DNA from: Ilumatobacteraceae bacterium
GTDB taxonomy: Bacteria > Actinomycetota > Acidimicrobiia > Acidimicrobiales > Ilumatobacteraceae
Assembly (NCBI GenBank): GCA_023253435.1
Contig: JALRGJ010000004.1
Span: forward strand, 1-18,337
DNA: 18,337 nucleotides
Direction: 5' to 3'
The notes under the pieces are model-generated. The model searched no databases and had not been told where the DNA came from. It worked only from the letters and a program-made list of their open reading frames with translations. Within the stretch, counting starts at the first letter, position 1, and every line of letters begins with the position of its first letter. Below are positions 1-7,690 of this stretch, one piece after another. The position numbers and the translations under genes were made by a program.

Positions 1-1925
1 TCAATTCGCCTGAGGACTTACGCGCCCTCCCAGCGAACGATCTCGATGCTCTTGCAAGCGAGATTCGAGAATTCATTGTAAAAGCAGTGTCTGAATCTGG
101 CGGCCACCTGGGCTCCAATCTCGGGGCGGTAGAACTCTCCATTGCTCTTCACCGAGTATTCGAGAGCCCAACAGACATGGTGTTGTGGGATACAGGTCAT
201 CAGGCCTATGTGCACAAGATTCTCACCGGAAGAAAATCTGGATTCTCGAAGCTACGGCAATCTGGTGGATTATCTGGCTATCCCAGCCGAGAAGAGAGTC
301 GTCATGATTTTATTGAGAACAGTCATGCATCAACTGTGCTCTCGTATGCCCACGGTTTAGCGATAGCGCGTGACGCCAAAGTAAATGAACACCGACACAT
401 AGTTGCTGTGATTGGTGATGGCTCGATGACTGGCGGAATGGCCTACGAGGCACTCAACAACTTGGGCCACTCAAATAGTCGCGTCATTATCGTGCTCAAT
501 GACAACGGCAGAAGTTACGCCCCAACAATTTCTAACCTGACCTCCGGCGCAGATGCTTCATCCAATGATGCAACAGGAGAAATTCCAAAGTTGCCAGACA
601 GAGTCACAGGAAAACTTTCACGTGCACTCACCAATATTCGTCTAAACCCGGTGTACGTACGACGCCAACGTAAATTTGAAAACTTCCTCCGTGAACTTCC
701 TGTTGTTGGTAAGCAAGCTGAACAAGGCATGGAGGCCTTCAAAGCAGCCATTCGCGAATTTCTCCAACCACCAGCGTTTTTTGAAGCACTGGGAGTTCAC
801 TACATCGGCCCAGTAGATGGACACAACATTGAAGAACTTGAACACGCATTTCAGTCCTCTATTTCTCGAGAAGATGAAGGCCCCATTGTTGTGCATGTAC
901 TCACACAAAAGGGTCGTGGGTACTCACCTGCTGAAGATGACGACGAAAAACATTTGCATGACACTCCTGTCTTCAACCCTGCATCTGGTCCCGCAAAATC
1001 TGTTGTTGCCGGGTACACCGGAGCATTTAGTGAAGCTCTCATTAAAGAGGCAGAGGCAGACAAACGCATCGTTGCAATTACTGCGGCAATGCCTGGCCCC
1101 ACTGGTCTTTTAGAGTTCCAAGAGAAATTTCCCGATCGTTTCTTTGATGTGGGAATCGCAGAGCAGCACGCTGTCACTGCAGCAGCAGGAATGGCAATGG
1201 GAGGACTGCGCCCAATTGTGGCTCTCTACTCCACATTTCTTTCTCGCGCATGGGATCAAGTGGTGTACGACGTTGCACTGCACAGACTCCCCGTCATTTT
1301 CTGTTTAGACAGAGCAGGCATCACGGGCGACGATGGTCCAAGCCATCACGGAATTTATGACATGGAGTTATTGTCCAAAGTTCCGGGTATGCGTGTTCTT
1401 GCCCCTTCATCAATTGAAGATCTACAACAGATGCTTCACGATGCAATGACATTGGCAAACGAAGGCCCCGTAGTCATTCGCTATCCAAAAGGTGTTGCCC
1501 GTTCCGTGAGCCCAAGCCTCGTAGGTAGCGGACTCAATGCTCTAAAGATGTCGTCTGGCACTGACCTTGCAATTTTGGCAGTAGGCAAGATGGTGGGAGC
1601 GGCGGAATCTGCTGCCCAGACCTTGTGCAACTCTGGCATTTCAACCACCTTGTACGACGTCAGATCCTGTTCTCCCCTCGACCCTTCTATGGTGCACGAC
1701 GCATCACAACATCGCGCCGTTATCACTATTGAAGATGGATTACGGGACGGTGGAATCGGCTCCTTGATCGCAGATCACATTCACGCGCTCAACCCCACAC
1801 TGCGCGTGGAAACCATGGGAGTACCTACAAAGTTCATCCCACATAACAAGCCCGACGAGATTCTGAAATCCTTCGGTCTCAACGCTGACGGAATTGTTAC
1901 TGCGGCGCAAGCTCTCTTCGCCTAG
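1..1925 (+). CDS. dxs: 1-deoxy-D-xylulose-5-phosphate synthase (5' end outside window)
   Basis: DXS condenses pyruvate and glyceraldehyde 3-phosphate to 1-deoxy-D-xylulose 5-phosphate, a thiamine-diphosphate-dependent cytosolic step that feeds the MEP isoprenoid pathway. The first complete codon in the window is at 3, and the frame is open through the whole 5' edge: residues such as SPEDLRALP and KAVSESGGHLGSNLG match the N-terminus of the family. The GTG at 87 is therefore internal and the true start lies a few codons before the window. Visible motifs are the TPP-binding GDGSMTGG (about nt 414) with the downstream NDN, the GIAEQHA segment holding the catalytic Glu (about nt 1154), and GDDGPSHHG with the active-site His (about nt 1327). 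About 640 residues are present, normal for the family. The TAG stop also forms part of the likely promoter of the next gene. Confidence 0.96.
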   Translation, partial: NSPEDLRALPANDLDALASEIREFIVKAVSESGGHLGSNLGAVELSIALHRVFESPTDMVLWDTGHQAYVHKILTGRKSGFSKLRQSGGLSGYPSREESRHDFIENSHASTVLSYAHGLAIARDAKVNEHRHIVAVIGDGSMTGGMAYEALNNLGHSNSRVIIVLNDNGRSYAPTISNLTSGADASSNDATGEIPKLPDRVTGKLSRALTNIRLNPVYVRRQRKFENFLRELPVVGKQAEQGMEAFKAAIREFLQPPAFFEALGVHYIGPVDGHNIEELEHAFQSSISREDEGPIVVHVLTQKGRGYSPAEDDDEKHLHDTPVFNPASGPAKSVVAGYTGAFSEALIKEAEADKRIVAITAAMPGPTGLLEFQEKFPDRFFDVGIAEQHAVTAAAGMAMGGLRPIVALYSTFLSRAWDQVVYDVALHRLPVIFCLDRAGITGDDGPSHHGIYDMELLSKVPGMRVLAPSSIEDLQQMLHDAMTLANEGPVVIRYPKGVARSVSPSLVGSGLNALKMSSGTDLAILAVGKMVGAAESAAQTLCNSGISTTLYDVRSCSPLDPSMVHDASQHRAVITIEDGLRDGGIGSLIADHIHALNPTLRVETMGVPTKFIPHNKPDEILKSFGLNADGIVTAAQALFA

Positions 1926-1928
1926 CGT
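1923..1928 (+). promoter_or_regulatory. -10-like hexamer of hisN (leaderless start)
   Basis: TAGCGT lies 7 nt before the hisN ATG and fits TANNNT. Its first three bases are the stop codon of dxs. There is no Shine-Dalgarno in the gap. I infer transcription beginning at or near the ATG. Confidence 0.45.
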
Positions 1929-1935
1929 TCTCTTT

Positions 1936-2715
1936 ATGAGTGACCTGGGAGTAGAACTTGATTTCGCCCTAAGCCTGGCGAATGCAGCCGATGTTGCATC
2001 ACTCTCCCCTTTTTTGGCTCGTAACTTCAGCGTAGATATCAAAGCTAATAAGACTGAAGTGACTGAAGTTGATAGAGCAACTGAAACTGTCGTGATGGAC
2101 CTTGTTCGCTCACAACGACCCCATCATGCGTGGTACGGAGAAGAACATGGTGCGGGTGGATCAGAGCTAGCAGAGTTCACCTGGGTCATCGACCCAATAG
2201 ACGGAACTTCAAACTTTGTTCGTGGCGTACCTGTATGGGCCACGTTGATTGCACTCGTACATAAAGAAGTGGGGCCAGTCCTTGGTGTTGTCTCTGCTCC
2301 AGCAATGAATACGCGTTGGTGGGGTGTGCTTGATGGTGGCGCCTATTGCAACGGACATCCCATTCACGTGAGCAACATCACCTCACTGAGCGATGCACAC
2401 CTCAGTATTACGGCTAACGATGAATGGAATCGTGTGGGGAGAAGTGAAGCAATCAATACGCTCAGTTCATCCGTGAAACGTGTTCGTGGCTTTGGAGATT
2501 TCTGGCAGCACATGCTGGTGGCTCAAGGATCACTTGATGTTGCAGTTGACGCAATCGGACTTGAGCCATACGACATCGCAGCCTTGATGCCCATTGTTCA
2601 AGCTGCTGGTGGCACGTTGACAAATAGATTTGGCGAAGCGAACTGGGAGAGCGACTGCGCTATCAGTTCAAATGGTTCATTGCATCAAGCAGTGATGAAC
2701 ATCTTGCATCCCTAA
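1936..2715 (+). CDS. hisN: Histidinol-phosphatase, inositol-monophosphatase family
   Basis: This 259-aa protein belongs to the Mg2+-dependent inositol monophosphatase superfamily and most resembles the actinobacterial HisN branch, which dephosphorylates L-histidinol phosphate to L-histidinol in histidine synthesis. The metal-binding signatures are visible: GEEHG (Glu69/70), DPIDGTSNF (Asp86, Asp89) and EPYDIAAL (Asp213). The stretch NFVRGVPVWATLIALV and the GDFW segment before MLVA are characteristic of HisN rather than of general inositol phosphatases. The ATG at 1936 is preferred over in-frame TTG/GTG-type starts upstream because they lie inside dxs and because the alignment begins near it. 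It lies 10 nt downstream of dxs. Other inositol-phosphatase-family substrates cannot be excluded from sequence alone. Confidence 0.85.
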   Translation: MSDLGVELDFALSLANAADVASLSPFLARNFSVDIKANKTEVTEVDRATETVVMDLVRSQRPHHAWYGEEHGAGGSELAEFTWVIDPIDGTSNFVRGVPVWATLIALVHKEVGPVLGVVSAPAMNTRWWGVLDGGAYCNGHPIHVSNITSLSDAHLSITANDEWNRVGRSEAINTLSSSVKRVRGFGDFWQHMLVAQGSLDVAVDAIGLEPYDIAALMPIVQAAGGTLTNRFGEANWESDCAISSNGSLHQAVMNILHP

Positions 2716-2752
2716 TCGCCACTTCACTGTTTTTCGTGTCGTGCAGGTCTAC

Positions 2753-2758
2753 TAATCT
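2753..2758 (+). promoter_or_regulatory. -10-like hexamer of the deacylase gene
   Basis: TAATCT stands 8 nt before the ATG at 2767, in the 51-nt gap after hisN. No Shine-Dalgarno is present between them and no convincing -35 is seen. I infer a leaderless transcript. Confidence 0.45.
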
Positions 2759-2766
2759 GAAATCTA

Positions 2767-4500
2767 ATGAGTGACAACAAAAAGACAGTGATTCGCAATG
2801 CATTTCTTGTAGATGGCTCTGGTGATACTGCAAAAGATGCCGATGTCACATTTCAAGACGGCGTCATCACCGACATTGATGCACCAGGGAGAGCCTCCAC
2901 TGCACATGCACACCGTGTCATTGATGCAGACGGCCTCATGCTCACTCCGGGTTGGGTAGATATTCATACTCACTACGACGCCCAAGCAACATGGGATCCC
3001 TGGCTCACACCGAGCAGTTGGCATGGAGCAACCACCGTCATCATGGGTAACTGCGGTGTTGGTTTTGCTCCAGCACAAGAAGATCGTCACGAGTGGCTCA
3101 TAGAACTCATGGAAGGAGTGGAAGATATTCCTGGTTCTGCCATGACAGAAGGTCTCACGTGGGGGTGGAGATCGTTTCCGGAGTATCTGGATTCACTTGC
3201 GTCACAACCGCGCGTTATTGACATAGGAACTCAAATTGCCCATGGTGCATTACGAGCATTTGTGATGGGTGATCGTGGTGCAGCAAATGAAACAGCTACT
3301 TCGGAAGATATTTCGCTCATGGCCCAGCATGTGGATGAAGCAATGGCTGCAGGAGCTTTTGGTTTTTCTACGAGCCGTACCCCGATTCATAAAAGCAAGA
3401 GCGGTGAACTAGTCCCAGGTACTCACGCAGAAGAAAACGAACTTTTCGGTATTGCACAAGCCATGAACAAACACGGCCGCGGAGTGTTCCAATTTGCTCC
3501 TGAACACGTTCGTCTTCCTACAGATGAATGGCCATGGATGCGAGAGATGGCTAAACGCAATCCAGATATCACTGTCAGTGTCAATCTGAATCAAGCTGAC
3601 GAAGCTCCCGATATTTGGAAACAAGTTCTTTCGCAACTAGACAAAGCGCATGCCGATGGTTTGAACATCATTGCTCAAGTTGCCGGCAGATCAATTGGTG
3701 TTCTGATGTGTCTTGAGGGATCATTTCATCCATTGGCATTCCACCCTGCATGGCAAGAGATTGCTCATCTTCCTCACAACGAAAGAGTAAAGGCTTTGCG
3801 CGATGCAACTCTTCGTCACAAATTTGTGAATGAAGTGCCCCGTGATGGAGGATTCTTTGAAAACGTGGTGCTCTCACGGTTATGGAAAATGTTCCCCGTC
3901 ACTGATGCAAATATCAACTATGAGCCAGACCCGAAGAAAGACTCAGTAGATGCATTGGCTGTACAACAGCGAACAACTCCTATGGATCTGGTGTATGACC
4001 AACTGCTCAGCAATAACGGACGCGGAATGATCTATATGCCGTTTTTTAACTATGCATATGGTGATCTCTCCATGACGCACGCGCTCATGCAACACGAACA
4101 CACACGTAATGGCTTGTCTGATGCCGGTGCACACTGTGGAGCAATTTGTGATGGTGGAATGCCCACGTTCTTGCTTACCCACTGGGTGCGAGACAGGCAA
4201 AGAGGTCCACGACTGCAACTTGAAAAAATGGTGCAGCGACAAACACGAAAGACCGCTGAAACATACGGATTGACAGATAGAGGCCTCATTGCCCCAGGCA
4301 TGCGGGCCGATCTCAATCTGATTGATTTCGAACACCTCACTTTTGATATGCCCACCATGGCGTACGACTTCCCTGCCAATGGTCGTCGCTTAGTGCAACA
4401 TGCACAGGGCTATGTAGGGACATTTGTAAAAGGTGTGCAAACAGTTGCCCACGATGAGTTCACCGGAGAGCTACCCGGAGTTCTTCTCCGCGCCAAGTAG
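2767..4500 (+). CDS. N-acyl-D-amino-acid deacylase-type amidohydrolase
   Basis: This 577-aa protein is a metal-dependent amidohydrolase of the D-aminoacylase group (amidohydrolase family 3, the COG3653 type). Characterised members hydrolyse N-acyl-D-amino acids, but the exact substrate here is unknown. The beta-sandwich N-terminus runs into TPGWVDIHTHYDAQ (His67, His69), followed by MGNCGVGFAP, whose Cys96 is a metal ligand in D-aminoacylase, then GVEDIPG and AHGALR. A C-terminal GLSDAGAHCGAICDGG (about residue 449 on) carries the catalytic-site Asp. The length of about 575 residues and the WPWM and RSIGVLMCLEG segments match the longer subfamily rather than the roughly 480-aa classical enzymes. 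It has no signal peptide, so it is probably cytosolic. It stands alone between hisN and a small membrane gene and seems to have its own promoter. Confidence 0.85.
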   Translation: MSDNKKTVIRNAFLVDGSGDTAKDADVTFQDGVITDIDAPGRASTAHAHRVIDADGLMLTPGWVDIHTHYDAQATWDPWLTPSSWHGATTVIMGNCGVGFAPAQEDRHEWLIELMEGVEDIPGSAMTEGLTWGWRSFPEYLDSLASQPRVIDIGTQIAHGALRAFVMGDRGAANETATSEDISLMAQHVDEAMAAGAFGFSTSRTPIHKSKSGELVPGTHAEENELFGIAQAMNKHGRGVFQFAPEHVRLPTDEWPWMREMAKRNPDITVSVNLNQADEAPDIWKQVLSQLDKAHADGLNIIAQVAGRSIGVLMCLEGSFHPLAFHPAWQEIAHLPHNERVKALRDATLRHKFVNEVPRDGGFFENVVLSRLWKMFPVTDANINYEPDPKKDSVDALAVQQRTTPMDLVYDQLLSNNGRGMIYMPFFNYAYGDLSMTHALMQHEHTRNGLSDAGAHCGAICDGGMPTFLLTHWVRDRQRGPRLQLEKMVQRQTRKTAETYGLTDRGLIAPGMRADLNLIDFEHLTFDMPTMAYDFPANGRRLVQHAQGYVGTFVKGVQTVAHDEFTGELPGVLLRAK

Positions 4501-4503
4501 TCT
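4498..4503 (+). promoter_or_regulatory. -10-like hexamer of the 57-aa membrane gene
   Basis: TAGTCT lies 6 nt before the ATG at 4510. Its TAG is the stop codon of the deacylase gene. The spacer is GTGGAG, the same six bases found between hexamer and start at 8231-8236. Confidence 0.45.
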
Positions 4504-4509
4504 GTGGAG

Positions 4510-4683
4510 ATGGCAAACCCCAAGCACACCATTCATGTCGGGATCGCAGTTGTTGGCGTTTTAGTGGGTGGACTGTTGTCCATTTTCACTGGTGACCCAG
4601 CCGTTGCTCTCATGCTCTCTGGTGGTGTGATGAGTGGCATCGGCTACTGGATTGGTGCTGCTGCTCAGCGTAAGCATGGCTAA
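4510..4683 (+). CDS. 57-aa two-helix membrane peptide, unknown
   Basis: This short reading frame encodes 57 residues beginning MANPKHTIHVGIAVV and ending AAAQRKHG. Two hydrophobic stretches (about residues 9-27 and 31-50, both rich in Gly, Val, Leu and Ile) are separated by a short FTGDP turn, and the C-terminus is basic, so a helical hairpin in the cytoplasmic membrane is likely. Its ATG lies 9 nt after the deacylase stop with a -10-like hexamer in front. Its end overlaps the ATG of the next gene by 8 nt, which argues that it is really translated and coupled to that gene. I do not recognise a family and assign no function. Confidence 0.7.
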   Translation: MANPKHTIHVGIAVVGVLVGGLLSIFTGDPAVALMLSGGVMSGIGYWIGAAAQRKHG

Positions 4684-5578
4684 AACTTCTCCTGCCACTC
4701 GCGCCAATAGGTCATTAGTTGCCCTTCTCGTTGTGGCTCTTCTCACTGGTGGCGCTGCAGCTGTATTCGGAAACACCGATACGTCTTCACCCATAGAGCC
4801 AGTTCCTTCAACAGCTCCCGTCCTTCCCTCAGACATCGTGGGGCTTAGACCTGCTGAAACCTCATACACATGGTTTGATCACGGTATGTCTATTGAGCAA
4901 TACGACTACCCCATGAAAGAACTCACTTGTCAGAATTTAGAAAAGGAAATTACTCCCGACATTTGTGGTGTGGCCACCACATCACACGGATCTTTCATGT
5001 TGGCTGGCACCGAGGGGTACTGGGACAAATCGGAGACCGACGACGATGGCATGGTCAATATTCCGTTTGATATGACTGCATTTGTCTTTAGAACAGACAT
5101 GGGCATAACGAGGGCAGCTGGAATTCTTGATGGCTATTTTGAGAAGCCATACACCAGCAACGAGGCAAAGATCGATCTGTATAAAGCGACAATCAATAAA
5201 GAAGAAGTTCTCGTACTCATCAAACATCTAGTTGATGAAAAAAAGAACTCCGTTGATTTTGCAGAGTCACTTCATGTGATTGCTGCATCTCCTACAGGTG
5301 TGCCAACAGTTGTTGCCACATACGAAGGTGTCGATATGCAGGTGGCCTCCACCGGGGAAAGCATTGTCTTCTCTTCACGTAGATACAAAGCAACTCTTGG
5401 AGCACCAGAAGCTCAGTGGTTCTCGCGTGTGGTTCTCTCCCCTTCACAACGAGACCCGTATTCATGGAATGAATCTGTCACTGCACGGGATACAAAAGTT
5501 GTCATGGGCACAGGCCTCACGCTGTTAGCCAGCCACAAGTTTGCTGCTACCAAATCGGCAAAGCCTTCACAGGCGTAG
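4676..5578 (+). CDS. 300-aa membrane-anchored extracytoplasmic protein, unknown
   Basis: I do not recognise this protein. From the ATG at 4676 it has a basic N-terminus (MAKTSPATRANRS), one hydrophobic segment (about residues 14-32, LVALLVVALLTGG) and a Ser/Thr/Pro linker (about 33-52). A roughly 240-residue soluble region rich in beta-prone and aromatic residues follows. The layout suggests a signal anchor or uncleaved signal peptide with the body outside the membrane. Two Cys (in TCQNLEKEITPDICG) could form a disulfide. There is no lipobox and no catalytic motif I can name. The start overlaps the 57-aa gene by 8 nt (ATGGCTAA), so translational coupling is likely; the GTG at 4634 would lie deep inside that gene and is rejected. 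The two genes may encode partners, which is inference only. Confidence 0.75.
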   Translation: MAKTSPATRANRSLVALLVVALLTGGAAAVFGNTDTSSPIEPVPSTAPVLPSDIVGLRPAETSYTWFDHGMSIEQYDYPMKELTCQNLEKEITPDICGVATTSHGSFMLAGTEGYWDKSETDDDGMVNIPFDMTAFVFRTDMGITRAAGILDGYFEKPYTSNEAKIDLYKATINKEEVLVLIKHLVDEKKNSVDFAESLHVIAASPTGVPTVVATYEGVDMQVASTGESIVFSSRRYKATLGAPEAQWFSRVVLSPSQRDPYSWNESVTARDTKVVMGTGLTLLASHKFAATKSAKPSQA

Positions 5579-5584
5579 TTGTCG

Positions 5585-5590
5585 TAGTCT
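5585..5590 (+). promoter_or_regulatory. -10-like hexamer of folP2
   Basis: TAGTCT lies 6 nt before the ATG at 5597 in the 18-nt gap. It is the same hexamer at the same distance as at 4498-4503. There is no Shine-Dalgarno. Confidence 0.45.
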
Positions 5591-5596
5591 CTCGTC

Positions 5597-6484
5597 ATGG
5601 CTCAACTGGTTGCCCGAGCGCTCTCACTAGAGATTGATCGCCCCTTGATTATGGCGGTCATCAATGCAACACCGGATTCTTTTAGTGATGCGGGTAAGTA
5701 CGCAACGGTGGAAGCTCGGATGGAGCGAACACAGGAAGTCATTGAGCAAGGTGCCGACATTCTCGATATCGGAGGGCAATCTGCAATCACCGGTGTTCCA
5801 GAAATCTCAGAAGAAGAAGAGATTGAACGAATTACTCCCGTCATTGAGTGGGTGGCAACGCATACAGATGCCATTATGAGCATTGACACCTACAGGCCAA
5901 AAGTTGCGGCTGCCGCGTTGGATGCTGGCGCGCACATCATTAATGACATCAGTGGCCTGATGCATCAAGAACTTGCAGAAGTAGTTGCCTCTCGAAATGC
6001 CGGCTACATCCTCATGCATAATCGTGGCAAGCCAAAAGTTCGGCTCACCGACGCCAATTTGTATGACGATGTGGTGGCTGATGTTCTTGAGTTCATGGAC
6101 AACAGGCTGAATACTCTTTCTCAAGCCGGCGTATCTCGTGCGCAAATCATTGTTGATCCGGGTCCAGACTTTGCAAAGACTCCAGCTCAAACAGTGGAAG
6201 TATTGCGCGGGATAAAGGAATTGCTTGAATATCGCCGCCCAGTACTTTTTCCTGTTTCACGTAAAGACTTCATAGGAGCCATCACAGGAAGATCTCCGCG
6301 AGAACGTCTAGCAGGAACTCTGGCAGCAATTGCACACACACTGACGCTGACGCGAGCAGGTATTTATCGTGTTCACGACATCGCAGATGTGCGAAATTTT
6401 TTAGATGTGTGGGATGTGTTGCAAGGTCACCAGGAGCTCTCCTCAGATGCCTTACTGGATAGGTCACTGTGGCGCTCCACGTGA
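5597..6484 (+). CDS. folP2: Dihydropteroate synthase paralogue, FolP2 type
   Basis: This 295-aa TIM-barrel protein is of the dihydropteroate synthase family, whose canonical members join 6-hydroxymethyl-dihydropterin pyrophosphate with p-aminobenzoate. Conserved elements are IMAVINATPDSFSD near the N-terminus, SIDTYRP, NDISGL, DPGPDFAKTP, SRKDFIG and the final RVHDIADV. The FAKTP and KDFIG variants and the VVADVL-type helix are typical of the actinobacterial FolP2 branch. The pABA loop that reads GGESTRPG in genuine FolP reads GGQSAITG here, so the Thr-Arg pair is missing. Mycobacterial FolP2 has been reported to lack dihydropteroate synthase activity and sits next to gpgS; a gpgS-like gene lies close by here too. 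Its 3' end converges on and overlaps the next gene by 21 nt. Confidence 0.85.
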   Translation: MAQLVARALSLEIDRPLIMAVINATPDSFSDAGKYATVEARMERTQEVIEQGADILDIGGQSAITGVPEISEEEEIERITPVIEWVATHTDAIMSIDTYRPKVAAAALDAGAHIINDISGLMHQELAEVVASRNAGYILMHNRGKPKVRLTDANLYDDVVADVLEFMDNRLNTLSQAGVSRAQIIVDPGPDFAKTPAQTVEVLRGIKELLEYRRPVLFPVSRKDFIGAITGRSPRERLAGTLAAIAHTLTLTRAGIYRVHDIADVRNFLDVWDVLQGHQELSSDALLDRSLWRST

Positions 6485-6832
6485 GAGAAGCGACATTCTT
6501 GCGCCACCAGAGTGCCCCAGTGCCACGGTGCACAAGACCGACAATCGGCCAGACTTCACTGCACTTTTGAGAACGCCCTCATTAAAGCGTTCTGCGCGAA
6601 CGATTCTTGTGACATGACGAATGCAGTCGTGTGCAGACAACATCCACAACTCATGGATCTCCGGCGAAGGGGCTTTCCATGCATTCCAATTAAATGGCTG
6701 CACCAGACCAACTCTGCCGAGCAATGAACTCAGTTGACCAGCATCTAACTCGGACCAATATGACTCTGTAGCTAATTGCGCTATTGCTTGGAACAGGATG
6801 TTCCACTGATGAGTCATGTCCGATTGTGTCAA
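6464..6832 (-). CDS. DUF6508-like small protein
   Basis: This 122-aa cytosolic protein has no signal peptide or membrane segment. The middle shows FNWNAWKAP, then an Ala-His-Asp-rich helix and IVRAERFNEGVLKSAVKSG, which resembles the RADRF-EG-L-G signature I associate with DUF6508 proteins; that assignment is from memory and their function is unknown. The start is the TTG at 6832, because it alone has a well-placed Shine-Dalgarno (AAAGAGGT, 5 nt upstream); an ATG 15 nt further in (6817) is the alternative. It has its own promoter-like TATAGT upstream and is the only independently transcribed gene here with a clear leader. Its 3' end overlaps the convergent folP2 by 21 nt. Confidence 0.7.
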   Translation of the reverse strand: MTQSDMTHQWNILFQAIAQLATESYWSELDAGQLSSLLGRVGLVQPFNWNAWKAPSPEIHELWMLSAHDCIRHVTRIVRAERFNEGVLKSAVKSGRLSVLCTVALGHSGGARMSLLSRGAPQ

Positions 6833-6922
6833 TGCCTACCTCTTTCTTTTGGGAGGCGGAACTATACACATTGGGTCTGCGGGAGTTTCTGAAACCCCTG
6901 CCATAAAAGGAAAAGAAGAAAT
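6833..6922 (-). promoter_or_regulatory. Promoter region between gpgS-like and DUF6508-like genes
   Basis: This 90-nt gap holds, on the minus strand, TATAGT at 6866-6861 as a good -10. No convincing -35 sits 17 nt before it. Between gpgS and this promoter is an imperfect inverted repeat (6881-6898, GGG-A-GTT / AAC-CCC around TCTGA). It has no T-run on either side, so it is at best a weak terminator or a chance hairpin. Confidence 0.4.
6838..6845 (-). promoter_or_regulatory. Shine-Dalgarno deciding a TTG start
   Basis: On the minus strand AAAGAGGT precedes the TTG at 6832 by 5 nt. It is the strongest ribosome-binding site I found in the window, and it selects the TTG rather than the downstream ATG. 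Confidence 0.65.
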
Positions 6923-7690
6923 TCAGTTCTCTCTGTTTGTCACCATTTCATGAGTGACAATGCCAAAGTCAGGGAGAGTTGTTACACGCAATGAAGCACC
7001 GGCAAGGACTTGATCGCGAACGTCATCGAGAGCCTCAACGGGTTTCCATCTGTTGTTAATGAAGCCCATATCTGCTTCCACAACGCCCTCTACACCCACT
7101 TCACGAAAGACATCAATCAACATTGCAATCTCAATGCCATATCCAGTGACAAATTCAATTTTTTGAGCGAGTGAACCTCTGATGGCAACCTGACCACTCA
7201 GTGGTTGTTTCAAACCGGCAAATGGGAGCGCAGCTCTTCGCAACAGTGGTCTGCCCACAAGTTCAGATACTCGACCAGCTGGAATGTCACGAGGAACTCC
7301 ATTTTCATCAACACGAACAAACCCACCCTTAATGAAATGAATTCCCGGTGTTCCTATTGGCTGCACAAGCGACCGAATGTGTTCAACGGAAATATTCCCA
7401 AGATCGGCATCTAAAATCACATACCAATCTGCGTTAATGGTTCTGGTTCCTCTATACAGGGAGTCACCTTTTCCAAGTACTGGACCAAGGTGGGTCAGGA
7501 CTGAGGGAATGTGCTGTACCTCAACTCCAAAAGATCCAGCTATTTCTGCTGTGCGATCTGTGGAGCCACCGTCTAACACATGAACGGAGTGCACAAGCTC
7601 TTGTTGGAGCGCTTCACGTGCTACTTGTGCAGTGAGTGCAATTCCTGCTTCTTCATTAAATGCAGGAATAAGAAGAGCGATATGAGTCAC
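6923..7690 (-). CDS. gpgS: GpgS-like glucosyl-3-phosphoglycerate synthase (GT81-type)
   Basis: This 255-aa GT-A glycosyltransferase resembles actinobacterial GpgS, which transfers glucose from an NDP-glucose to 3-phosphoglycerate, the first step towards glucosylglycerate and, in mycobacteria, methylglucose lipopolysaccharide. It shows IPAFNEE at the N-terminus, VLDGGSTDRTAEIAG, GKGDSLYRG for nucleotide binding, a DAD metal motif (Asp94, Asp96) and AGRVSELVGRPLL (phosphoglycerate loop). GYGIEIAMLID follows. It is shorter than the roughly 320-aa mycobacterial enzyme, mostly at both ends. Where mycobacterial GpgS has the metal-binding His of its HRN-P motif, this protein reads NNRWKP, an Asn at that place. 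The GTG start overlaps the folK stop (GTGA), so the two are co-transcribed. Another sugar nucleotide or acceptor remains possible. Confidence 0.75.
   Translation of the reverse strand: MTHIALLIPAFNEEAGIALTAQVAREALQQELVHSVHVLDGGSTDRTAEIAGSFGVEVQHIPSVLTHLGPVLGKGDSLYRGTRTINADWYVILDADLGNISVEHIRSLVQPIGTPGIHFIKGGFVRVDENGVPRDIPAGRVSELVGRPLLRRAALPFAGLKQPLSGQVAIRGSLAQKIEFVTGYGIEIAMLIDVFREVGVEGVVEADMGFINNRWKPVEALDDVRDQVLAGASLRVTTLPDFGIVTHEMVTNREN

Noticed and set aside
851..1177. Minus-strand open frame across dxs
   Set aside because: Antisense to strongly conserved DXS coding sequence and without any recognisable motif; likewise the minus-strand frames over the deacylase (3943-4379).
87..1925. dxs starting at the GTG at 87
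   Set aside because: The frame is open upstream to the window edge and the upstream residues match the DXS N-terminus, so the gene is truncated by the window and the GTG is internal.
4634..4675. A 14-residue longer N-terminus for the 300-aa protein
   Set aside because: It would begin inside the 57-aa gene and place extra residues before an already complete signal-anchor N-terminus; the overlapping ATG at 4676 is better.
6881..6898. Hairpin as a rho-independent terminator of folK-gpgS
   Set aside because: The stem is short and bulged and no T-run follows on either strand.
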